Shown here one piece after another: positions 37,401-46,450 of a stretch of 64,000 nucleotides of DNA (position 1 is its first letter; every line of letters begins with the position of its first letter). A program made the position numbers and the translations under genes. This DNA is from Sternotherus odoratus (taxonomy: Eukaryota > Chordata > Testudines > Kinosternidae). Location of the stretch: assembly GCA_032164245.1 (NCBI GenBank), contig JAVMKO010000002.1:58251840-58315839 (forward strand). The letters are read 5' to 3'. A model generated the notes under the pieces. The model was not told the DNA's origin. It ran no database searches and saw nothing but the letters and a program-made list of their open reading frames with translations.

Positions 37401-39145
37401 AATCCTGTCTCCCAGGCAGCAGGGCAGTAGTGCAGACACTCGTGGTTGTTACTGTAGCTGTTAGTTTGCCATATACCCTGAGTACCCCAATGAATGGTAT
37501 AGAGGGAATGGTCGCAGATTTATCTTCCCTGGCCCATTGGTCCTCTTCACCCACAAAATCTAAACCACCCTACACAGTGGGATGCAGCGAGCCACCGTGG
37601 AGCCCAATTCCATTACGCAGAGGGATTCTAGACTCCCACCACAACACCGGAGCGGTTTCGCTGTAGCCAGGGCCTTCTGCACCGTGCAGAGTGGGGCAGG
37701 GTTTATTCTGTTGGTTAAAAAATGATCACTGAATAATGACTTCCCAGAGTATGTAAACGCTGAGGTGAAAGTAATATATGTAGAGCAATAGACTGCGGTG
37801 ATTCAAGCAGTAAGGAACCTGCTCATGATGGACCAGTTCTTGTGTTGTCTGAGCAATGACAGCATCCCCGGAAGCCTCCCACATATGGTGACAATGAAAG
37901 TTATTGTGTGCCTCTGAGAAGAGATCTCTTTGCTGAGCCCTAGGTGGGAGGAATGGGGGAATACAAAGCTGCCGACTGCTGACCCCATCCCTCATCTTCC
38001 CACATGCACACCCTGTTGCTCCTGAGGAAAGGAGAATAGCTCTTGCTGCCTAGGATCTTAAGCTCCTGCAATGGGGCAAATATGAAATCAAGAGGAACAT
38101 TTAGATTAAATGGGAAAAATCAGATGTAGAAAATAGGGACTAATGGAGAGCAGTAGGATGAGCTAGGGGTTCAAGCATCCCTAGCTACTCAACGCGGCAC
38201 TGCAGTTCTACCTCTAGATGAGAAATTTTGGTCATGGTTGAGTGGGTCAAATCTAGTGTGTGGAGGAGTTTTGGTGGTGTCCTTGAATCCTCCGACAGTT
38301 GGCTTGGATCTGACTTTAAAGGCATTTAGGCACCTTAAGATGCAGATAACCAAGTAGGGGGATTTTCAAAAGCCTTCTTACTCCCTTATTGCATAAATTA
38401 TTGCATTACACTACCCCCCCCAAAAAAAAAAAAACACAGAAAGGAACCTCAGGTGTTAGATTATTTAGCAAAAATCTCTAAAAATACTTAGAGCAAATAA
38501 ATCTGTCATTTGCTCATCTGTAGTTGACGTGTGTGTGTTTTCTTAAAGCTAATTCCATTCATTTTGTCTTTAGAGGGACAATCCTGACATGTGCTGTGCA
38601 CACTTATGAGTGGGAACTTTTCAGGTTCAGGCACTTAAACATCTGTGATAGGCTCACATTCAAATAAAGGCAAAGGCAAAGGCAGACACATTCTCATGAG
38701 TTCTCTTTCTGGTAATGTCTTCAACTAGTTTTTTGACCTGAAACTATGTTCAGTGTTCTTAGGCTACAGATGTGCTCTCTCTCATCTGTGTAAATGCAAC
38801 TGGTAGCCCTTTACTGTACCCAGATCATGAAATATGGTACTTTACCCTGAAAATAGATGTTTAATGTTGACATCCGTTGTTGTAATTGAATTTTGATGCA
38901 TATTTGTTGAATTTTGGCCTATGTTTAGTCTAGTAAGGGAAAAAGTTGTTGACCTTCTTACTTTTGAAACTCCTACAAAACCAGGGACTTTGTTTCTGCA
39001 TATCAGTGTTCTTTCTGTGTTCTTTCTTTCTGTCTTGTTTCTGTCTTTCTGTCTTTCTTTCTAATTTAATTTATATCAATAGAGTGAATCACTAGTTTTA
39101 AAGATTATGGTCTTTAATGACTCTCTGGAAAGTATACAATTTAAT
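34426..39145. other. Intergenic, no gene recognised
   Basis: A minus-strand open frame with a good donor (after 35326) is discussed as a finding. A CTTT-rich simple stretch lies at 39008-39062 and a short C/A run at 38412-38433. No other recognisable feature. Confidence 0.35.
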
Positions 39146-39600
39146 GAGATTCAGGAGCTGATAGCAGCTCCAACTCTTCCTCACCCACCCACTCCTGTAA
39201 TAAATCCCTAACCTATGTCTAAGCTATTGAAGTCCTCAAATCATGGTTTAAGGACTTCAAGGTGCAGAGAATCCTCCAGCAAGTGAATTCTGCCCCACAC
39301 TGCAGAGGAAGGCGAAAACTCCCCAGAGCCTCTGCCAATCTGCCCCGGAGGAAAATTCCTTCCTGACCTCAAATATGGCCATCAGCTGAACCCTGAGCAT
39401 GTGGGCAAGACTCGCCAGCTAGACACCCGGAAAGAATTCTCTGCAGAGACTCAGATCCCACCCCATCTAACATCCCATCACAGGCCATTGGGCATATTTA
39501 CTGCTAATAGTCAAAGATAAATTAATAGCCAAAATTAGGCTATCCCATCATATCATCCCCTCTATAAGCCTATATTCATGGGGTATGAGCTGGTAGAGTC
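39146..39600 (-). mobile_element. CR1 LINE fragment, minus strand
   Basis: GAGGAAAATTCCTTCCTGAC, CCCTGAGCATGTGGGCAAGA and CATCCCATCACAGGCCATTG match the antisense of turtle CR1 3' regions. Diverged and non-coding. Confidence 0.6.
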
Positions 39601-40980
39601 TTTAACAGGGGGATTATTACCACTCCCCCCTTTTTTTATTAAAGGAAGATTATACGTGTGCTGCTAAGAGTAATAGTGATTTCTTTAGGAAGCATAGACC
39701 TTGACTGTGACTCTTTCCCGTGGTTGGTGTCTGTGACAGGGTGCATCTGTAGTGACCAGTGTGCTAAAGTGGCTCCAATACTGTGAAGACTGTGGGTTGG
39801 CGGAGTTCTGTGGGTGGGTGAACATAAAAGGCAGATTTAGGATAAAAATGATTCCCGTCAAAGTAGATTTGAGAACCTGAAGGGGTGTGGTGGCTTCGGC
39901 AGATACATGTTCCCTTGTACAGAGCATCTTGGTTAAACTGAAATAATGATAGAAGGGGGAGAGGGTGCTAGTCCACTGTATACATGGAGGAAAAGCGTAC
40001 TTACCGTGTAGCAGTCATTCCACTGGCAGTAAGGGAAATTTGTGTTAGAGTGTGCGTGTGGTAAAGTTGTTGCCTTATGCAGTGATGATAGGAACTGACT
40101 GGACTCAGTCTCCCTTATGTAAAAACAAGTGAGGACCAAGAGGGAGACCTCAACTGTGGAGTCTGTGCAAAGAAATATTAATGGTAGACCCCCCCAGGTA
40201 ACCCTCCAGGTGCATTGTTTAATGATATCACAGCAAGCTCAGGGAATCGACACATTGGAGGACTTGGTGGCGGGGGGAAGATGAGGGGAGAAGTACTCAA
40301 GAAGGGAACAGTGGATCCAGGAGTGATAGATGAGAGCCACGTAACAGAGGCTCAGTCTGCTCCCAGGAGGAGCTAGCCATATGAAAGACACACGGAGGTG
40401 GGAGCTTGGAGGGTGAACAGGGTGGAGGAGAAAAAGCTGTGGGAGCTTGGAGGGTGAACAGGGTGGAGGAGAAAAAGCTGTGTGAAAGGCTCCAACTGCT
40501 GTTTTCTCTGTCCTACATCCTGCCATGTTTGGAAAGATGAGGATTAAAGGTACATGTGGTGAGAAGAAACAGACTGGGTGTGTTTGTGAATAAGAAGCTA
40601 CAAAAACAGTTAAGGCAGTGCTGCTCATATAGTAGCTGAAGTAGCATCCTGTGACAGTGTCTGGCTGTGTCTTTGTTCATTTTTCTCCTGCACCATATGG
40701 GTTTTTCAGCAACATCAGCCATTGGGTTGGAAGAGAATAGAGCATTCATATATGTAAGGCAGAGGGGAGACAATCAAAAACCACAACTATTATTAAATGA
40801 TGGTGAAGAATAGCATATAACTGAAAGCAGGTGGGATGATTTTTAAATTACTTTACCACAGCACAGTTATAACATATACTCAAGAGGCAGCTAGAGACTG
40901 CAATGGAGATGGGTGCCCCATTTTGCTAGGTGTTCATAGACATATAATAGAACAGGGAATTGGCGACACAGATGATACAG
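39601..40980. other. Intergenic with one recent tandem duplication
   Basis: No gene recognised. An exact 41-bp tandem duplication lies at 40400-40481. Confidence 0.4.
40400..40481. repeat. Exact 41-bp tandem duplication
   Basis: Unit starting GGGAGCTTGGAGGGTGAACA is repeated back to back without a mismatch (40400-40440 and 40441-40481). Confidence 0.95.
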
Positions 40981-41709
40981 AGGGCTTGGCTATACTTGCA
41001 GCTGTAGAGTGCTTTGGGTTAAACCAGCCTTCAGAGAGCACACTAGGGAAAGCACTTCAGTCTGTCCACACTGACAGCTGCAAGTGCACTGGCATGGCCA
41101 CATTTGCAGCACTTGCAGTTGCATTGGGAGCAGTGCATTATGGGCAGCTATCCCAGCGTTCAAGTGGCTGCAATGTGCTTTTAAAATGGGAGGGTGGGTG
41201 GAGTGTGACAGGGAGTGTGTTGTGTGTATGTGGGGGGGAGAGAAAGTGGGTTTTTGGGGTGCTGAGTGTGTGTCAGCATGCGGTCTTGTAAATTCAGACC
41301 ACCCTGCCCTCCCCCCACCTCTCACTCACTCATTCAAAGCAAACAGTAAATGCGTGCTTTTTCTCGGAGCAGATAAGCAGTCAGCTGTCTGAAACGGAGC
41401 TTTGAAAGGGCACTTCCACATTCCTGCAGCTGATTCACAACAATGGCAAGAGTGGCTGCTTGATTTAAAGGGATTATGGGATGTTTCTACAGGTCAACCA
41501 GAGTGCAGTAACGCAACTCCTTATTCACACTGACGCTGGGGCATCTCAGCCACTACTCCAGGACGTTATCCCTCTCACTGAGGTGAAGTACAGGAGCGCT
41601 CTACCCAGAGAGTCAGTGCTCTACGTGCCTTGCCAGTGTGGATGGGGAGTAAGTTAGAGCACTCTAGGTGGCTTTATTGCTGTATAATCTGCAAGTGTAG
41701 CCCAGCCCT
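40981..41709. mobile_element. Non-autonomous DNA transposon, 729 bp
   Basis: Left AGGGCTTGGCTATACTTGCA and right TGCAAGTGTAGCCCAGCCCT are near-perfect inverted ends. The interior is non-coding and includes a GTGTGTTGTG-rich stretch. I could not identify a target duplication; the terminus resembles other 'tacactt' turtle elements. Confidence 0.65.
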
Positions 41710-42354
41710 AAAGAAAGATAAGAAACATGGTCAGAAACCAACAACCTAGATCACAACACATCCCAGATTAAGGGGCAGTTTGGAGTCTCCTTGACTGAAT
41801 TTCCTGGAGCAGGAGGAGTGTCTCTCATACACAATATCCTTTGTGGATACACACTACTCCCATGATGATCGATGCCACAGGCTGGTGCAGAGGGAGTGAC
41901 ACCAGACAGTTGGGGCACAGCAGTTTGTGAAAATAATCCATTTTAACCTTTTGGGGTTGTAAAGATTGAATATTTTTTTCACCAGAAATGTCTTGCATAT
42001 TGTGTGTTTCTATTAATTTTTCTTACTATTATATGACAGCCACCTCTCGGGCTAGAACCCAGGGTCATCAAAAACTAGACACTAGTCTCTGCACTTGAAT
42101 TAAACAGACAGGCTCTACAGCGACTATAGACTCACCTTGTCTGTGGACTGGACACAGATGGGGATGCAAGCCAGTGGGTTACAATTATATTTGAGTAAAT
42201 GCTGGCAAAACTCCTAAAATGTGTGGGTTCTGACAGCAGGTATCTTTTTACAGCACCTAAGTGCTGTGCCTTAAACCCAAACCAAAACAATGATGGTTTT
42301 CAGCTCCTAGTGAGTGAGTGTGCCAGAAGATAGGGAAGAAACCTGGGCATGAGG
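41710..42354. other. Intergenic, no gene recognised
   Basis: Nothing recognised. Confidence 0.35.
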
Positions 42355-42505
42355 AAATGGATCCTACTTCTGGCTCTGCCACTTGCTTGTTGTGTGCCTT
42401 GGGAAAATCACATAACTCTTTCATGCCTCGGTTTTCCTGTTTGTAAAATGAAGCTAGTGATACTTATCCTTTCTAAAGTGACTTGAGACTTAGGGGAGAC
42501 AAAGT
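42355..42505 (+). mobile_element. MIR SINE
   Basis: Well-kept MIR order: CCTACTTCTGGCTCTGCCAC, TTGTTGTGTGCCTTGGG, CTCGGTTTTCCTGTTTGTAA and CTAAAGTGACTTGAGA. Confidence 0.8.
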
Positions 42506-43009
42506 GGTATCTTTTATCACAGATGACTGTAGCCAGGAGCGCTTGCAGAAGCACTGAAGTACTGTGTTAAAAACCTGAGCCAAAACAGGGATTACCCTAA
42601 ATTTCATGAAAAAGCAGGATACAAACACCTACAAAAGCATGAGACTAGATCTAAGTGGACCACTCCGTGCCAGAAACCAAAACCTACCTGCAAGTATGTT
42701 TTCCTAGTGAAAGATTTCTATTCAGGATGAGTGGAGTCTTTTCCACTAGCAACCAGACCAGCAACTGTGTAAACTAACCAGACATGGCTGCCCAGCACAA
42801 ACACTGTAAAAAGGGTCTTGAAACTTTCATGTGGCGGAAACATTAATATATATACCAATTTGCAAGAGCACACAGATGTGTTAAATCTTGAAATGTGTTA
42901 ATTAATCCACAGCATCAGATAAATGATTCTGTTAACGATATCTTTGTTCACATAGAAATAAACATAGTGTGATGCTTAACACCACAGTGTGATGAAAATC
43001 CCATGGCAC

Positions 43010-43255
43010 CAAGTTTCAGAGAGGGTTCAGCTGATTTGTGCTCATGGGACTCAGTCTGCAAGGCTAAAAATTGCAGTGTAGATGCTCAGGCTTGGTCTGG
43101 AGCCGAGGGTGTGAGGGACAGGTCTCAGAGTCTGGCTTCCAGCCTGAGCTTGAACACTGCAATTTTATAGCCTTGTGAGCCTGTGTCAGGTAATCCAGGC
43201 TAGTTATGGCTGTGCTATGGGTCTTTAATCACAATGTAGACATATCCACAAAGGT
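43010..43255. mobile_element. Interspersed DNA-transposon-like repeat
   Basis: GCTAAAAATTGCAGTGTAGA.. and CACTGCAATTTTATAGCC form an internal inversion, and the end reads AATGTAGACATATCC. This matches the style of an abundant turtle repeat. Limits approximate. Confidence 0.5.
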
Positions 43256-43393
43256 ATTGTTCTGAGGTAGGTGAAACCTCATTAAAGGTTGAATTGAAAC
43301 CTGATTCAGATGGATAGGTATGATCTCACTCTTCCATTAACACAAGTGTAATAAGCATAAGTCCCCACCTAAAACAAAAGGTATGTGGGTGAG

Positions 43394-43883
43394 CATAGGC
43401 GCTGACTTTAGCCGGCTCCGGTGGGTGCTCGCGTCCCTCCCTGCCCCCAGCCTAACCTCTTCCCCAAATCCCTGGCCCCGCCTCCTTTCCCAGGCATGCC
43501 GCATTTCCTCTCCACCCAGCGGCAGTGCGCTCAGGGGAGGAGGCGGAGCAAAGGTTAGCTGGGGTGGGGAGGGTTGCAGCAAGTAATGCGGGGGAGGGGG
43601 ACAGAGGAACTGCTCCCCGCCCCAGCTCACCCCCGCTCCGTCTTCTCTCCTGAGCGCGCCGCTGGGTGGAGAGGAAATGCCTCTTCTCCCCACCCTCCCA
43701 GGCTTGCAGTGCCAAACAGCTGATTCGCATAATCCTTAGGAGGGAGGGGGGAGAGCAGTGATGGCACGCTTGGGGGAGGAGGTGGAGGCGGAGGCGGAGT
43801 GATAGTGAGCTGGGGCGAGGAGCTGCGCAATTTTTCTCTGTGGGTGCGCCAGCCCCTGAGCACCCACGGAGTCAGCGCCTATG
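43394..43883. mobile_element. Non-autonomous hAT transposon, 490 bp
   Basis: Ends CATAGGCGCTGAC and GTCAGCGCCTATG are perfect inverses, with 8-bp flanks TGGGTGAG (43386-43393) and TGTGTGAG (43884-43891), a 7/8 target duplication. GC-rich interior; its open frames are not proteins. Confidence 0.85.
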
Positions 43884-44674
43884 TGTGTGAGAGGGAGAGA
43901 GAGTGAACTGAAATGAGACAAGAAAGAAGAGGCATGCTTCCATGCTGATGACATGAAAACCCCATTAAAGAAAGGGTTAATTACATTTGTGACTGAACTC
44001 CTTAGGGAAAATTGTACGTCTCCTGTTCCGTGGTTTTACCTGGATTCTGCCATATATTTTGTGTTATGGCAATCTCGGACGATGACCCAGCACATGTTGT
44101 TTGATTTAAGGCCACTTTCACTGCAGATTTGACAAAACACAAAGATGGTACCAATATGAGATTCCTAAAGATACTTACAGCACTCAACTGAAGGTGGAAG
44201 AATCTGAAGTGTCTTCCAAAATCGGAGGTGCGGAACATGCTGTCAGAAGTCTTAAAAGGGCAACATTCAGATGCAGAGACAACAGAACCTGAACAATCAA
44301 AAAAGAAAATCAGCCTTCTCTTGGTGGCATCTGACTCGGATGATGAAAATGAATGTGGATTGATCCGCACTACTCTGGATAGTTATCGATCAGAACCAGT
44401 CATCAACCTGGAAGCATGTCCTCTGGAAGGTGGTCAAAGTGTGAAGGGGCGTACAAATGTTTAGCATATCTGGCACTTAAATACCTTGCAGTGCCAGTTA
44501 CAACAGTGCCAAGCAAATGCCTTTTTTATTTTCAGGTGATGTGAATAAGAAGTGGACAGCATTATATCCTACAAATGTAAATGAACTTGTTCATTTTAGC
44601 GATTGGCTGAACAAGAAGGACTGAGTGGACTTGTAGGTGCTAAAGCTCTACATTGTTTTGTTTTTGAGTACAGT

Positions 44675-45283
44675 CAGGGCCAGCGACAGAAATTTGGGGG
44701 CCCCCTACTCTGATCGTTTGGGGGCCCCCCAGCCCAGCTGGGGCCCCCCCCAGCCCAGCCAGCACTCCCCCCCAGCTGACAGCGGCTCGGGGGGGGAAGC
44801 CCAGCCGGGGGGGCCCCCCAGCCCAGCCCAGCTGGCGCTCCCCCTCCCCCCAGCTGACAGTGGCTGGTGGCAGCGCAAGCCCGGGAGCGGCGCGAGCCAC
44901 CCTTTCTCTCCCCCCCCCCGCGCCCTTTCTTTCTCTCCCCCCCCCCATGCCCTTTCTTTCTCTCCCCTCCCCCGCGCCCTTTCTCCCCCGGACCTGGCGG
45001 GGGAAGCCCTACCGTGCTGCGGAGCCTCCCCGCCCTCGCCCTTTTTGCAGGCGGTGGTGCGCCGCTGCCGCCGGCCGGGGTCACTGCTCCTGCCAGGGAC
45101 ACGTGCGCTCGTCCGGAGGAGAGCCGCGCCGCCTCCCCGCCCCTTCCCCGCTCTCCAGGCCTGGTGACAAGGGGGGATGACTACGGGTACTGCTGTGTAC
45201 CGGGCCCCGGACTTAAGGGGGCCCCCCTAAAGTCCGGGGCCTGGTACAGCTGTACCCGTAGTACCCCCCTGTCACCGGCCCTG
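44675..45283. mobile_element. Young non-autonomous hAT inserted in the hAT remnant
   Basis: Ends CAGGGCCAGCGACAG and CTGTCACCGGCCCTG with a perfect 8-bp target duplication AGTACAGT (44667-44674 and 45284-45291). Extremely GC-rich, with CCCCCCAG and CTTTCTCTCCCC repeats, and an 83-bp near-palindrome close to its right end (45180-45262). Long open frames on both strands are composition effects. Confidence 0.9.
45180..45262. repeat. Near-perfect 83-bp palindrome
   Basis: ACTACGGGTAC...GGGCCCCGGACTT meets its complement AAAGTCCGGGGCC...GTACCCGTAGT around a central CTTAAGGGGGCCCCCCT. It is the subterminal hairpin of the hAT at 44675-45283. Confidence 0.85.
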
Positions 45284-45566
45284 AGTACAGTTATGTAAAA
45301 AAAAATAATTCACATTTGTAAGTTGCACTTTTTCCATAAAGAGATTGCACTACAGTACTTGTCTGAGGTGAACTGAAAAATACTGTCTTTTACAGTGCAT
45401 ATATTTGTAATAAATTATAATGTAAAGTGAGCAGTGTACACACTGTAATCTGTCATAATTGAAATCAATGTCTGAAAAAATAGAAAACATTTAAAAAATA
45501 TAACTTCAAATTGGTATTCTTTAATGTTTAAGAGTGCGATTCAAACTGCAATTAATTGTAAATTTT

Positions 45567-45606
45567 GTCCGTTGCATCCGAAGTCCGTTAAATTGGGGGT
45601 TTACTG
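45567..45606. mobile_element. Right end of a Tigger-like transposon
   Basis: GTCCGTTGCATCCGAAGTCC then GGGGGTTTACTG followed by TA. It is the inverse of the left end seen at 56667. The matching left end was not found, so the copy is truncated. Confidence 0.7.
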
Positions 45607-46003
45607 TAATGTTTTTGCCTAAACTAACTGTACGGGTGTGTGGGTGTGTGTGTTATTATTCCTGACACAGAGTGACCAGCAGGTGCTGGGATGATCACAG
45701 TGAATTGCAAGGGGCTGTAACCCCCAGTCTGGAGGGAGAGGGGCGCAGGTGCCCGCTGGGGGCCGAAGACCCATGACCCTGGTTAGCCTAGTGAGTTCTG
45801 GCACTATCCAGAGCACACTCGGCTCTGCCAGCCGCAGCCAGGGCGCCTTGGAACGTGGGCTGGGCCTTCTGGGAAGGGCCAGGCCAGCTCGAGCAGTAAC
45901 CACAGCAACCCGGGCGGGGCAGCCCCGCCCTCTGCGCCCGCGCTATGACTGCACGAACTGGGCCTTCCCGGCCGCCATCGGGCTGTGCAGTCAGGTGGGT
46001 GCC

Positions 46004-46013
46004 GTCACATGAC
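46004..46013 (+). promoter_or_regulatory. CLEAR-like E-box (TFEB/TFE3-type site)
   Basis: GTCACATGAC, one base away from the palindromic CLEAR consensus GTCACGTGAC bound by TFEB-family factors. ATP6V1 genes are established members of the CLEAR lysosomal network. The site lies about 100 bp upstream of the exon 1 donor, where such elements usually sit. Binding is inferred; the central G-to-A change could weaken it or shift it to other E-box factors. Confidence 0.5.
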
Positions 46014-46109
46014 CGCCCCGCTGGCTCAGCTGCGTCCCTCAGCTGTCCTGAAGCTGCGGAGCGTCTGGAGACGCTCAGCGCCCCGCGGGCCCGGCCATAG
46101 ACTGAGGAG
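46014..46109 (+). other. ATP6V1H: Probable ATP6V1H non-coding exon 1 (5' UTR), start approximate
   Basis: The CpG-rich segment just upstream ends in GAG followed by GTAAGAGC at 46110, a good splice donor, on the strand and side expected for exon 1 of ATP6V1H. It has no ATG that leads into the coding frame, which fits a leader exon because the coding start lies in exon 2. The transcription start is not visible; the left boundary is set just after the E-box and may be off by tens of bases. Intron 1 would be about 3.3 kb (46110-49425). Confidence 0.6.
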
Positions 46110-46450
46110 GTAAGAGCGGCCTCTGGCCGCGTCCTGCCCGCTGGGCGGGCCGCTCCGGGGCTGAGTCTCCCGGCCCCGCTTGGAGGGTGGCGGTGGGTGG
46201 GGAGCCCCCGGGTCGAGCGGGGAGAACAACGGGGCGGGGTCGGCCCCTGCCTCACCGGGCTGCCGAGGTGCTGGGAGCCTGGAGCAGGCTGGGGCAGAGC
46301 TCGGGGCGGCAACCCCCCGCCCCCTGCAAGTATCTCAGCGCCCCAGCTCGCTGCCTTCCTCTGGAGTTGGGTTACCCAGACACCCCCTAGCAGTGCGTGG
46401 AGCGGGAGGGCCCCTCCTAAGGTTTTGTGGGCAGCCTGGGCACATCAGTG

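Larger units (their letters stand above)
44050..45560 (+). pseudogene. Remnant of a hAT transposase gene, interrupted by a younger hAT
   Basis: A plus-strand frame at 44228-44450 contains a Ser/Asp-rich linker (LLLVASDSDDENE) and SEPVINLEACPLE. After a frameshift near 44430 the sequence continues WSKCEGAYKCLAYLALKYLA and VPVTTVPSKCLF. A further shift gives GDVNKKWTALYPTN ending at the stop 44622-44624. This is the C-terminal dimerisation domain (hATC) of hAT transposases. The 3' untranslated part (ATTGCACTACAGTACTTGT, later GTGCGATTCAAACTGC) resumes after a 609-bp insertion at 44675-45283. The catalytic DDE core is not recognisable, so the copy is long dead. Confidence 0.75.
45700..46450 (+). 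promoter_or_regulatory. CpG-island promoter of ATP6V1H
   Basis: GC- and CpG-rich block between AT-rich flanks, with no TATA box near the inferred start. It contains a YY1-like GCCGCCATC at 45971-45979, a CLEAR-like E-box at 46004-46013 and Sp1-type GGGGCGGGG just inside intron 1. This is the usual architecture of a broadly expressed housekeeping promoter. Its left edge lies about 100 bp from the end of a stack of DNA transposons. Confidence 0.75.

Noticed and set aside
43627..43863. Minus-strand frame with a poly-proline tract
   Set aside because: Contained in the hAT at 43394-43883; composition effect.
44637..45298. Proline-rich frames of up to 176 codons
   Set aside because: They lie in the C-rich body of the young hAT at 44675-45283, on both strands and in several frames.
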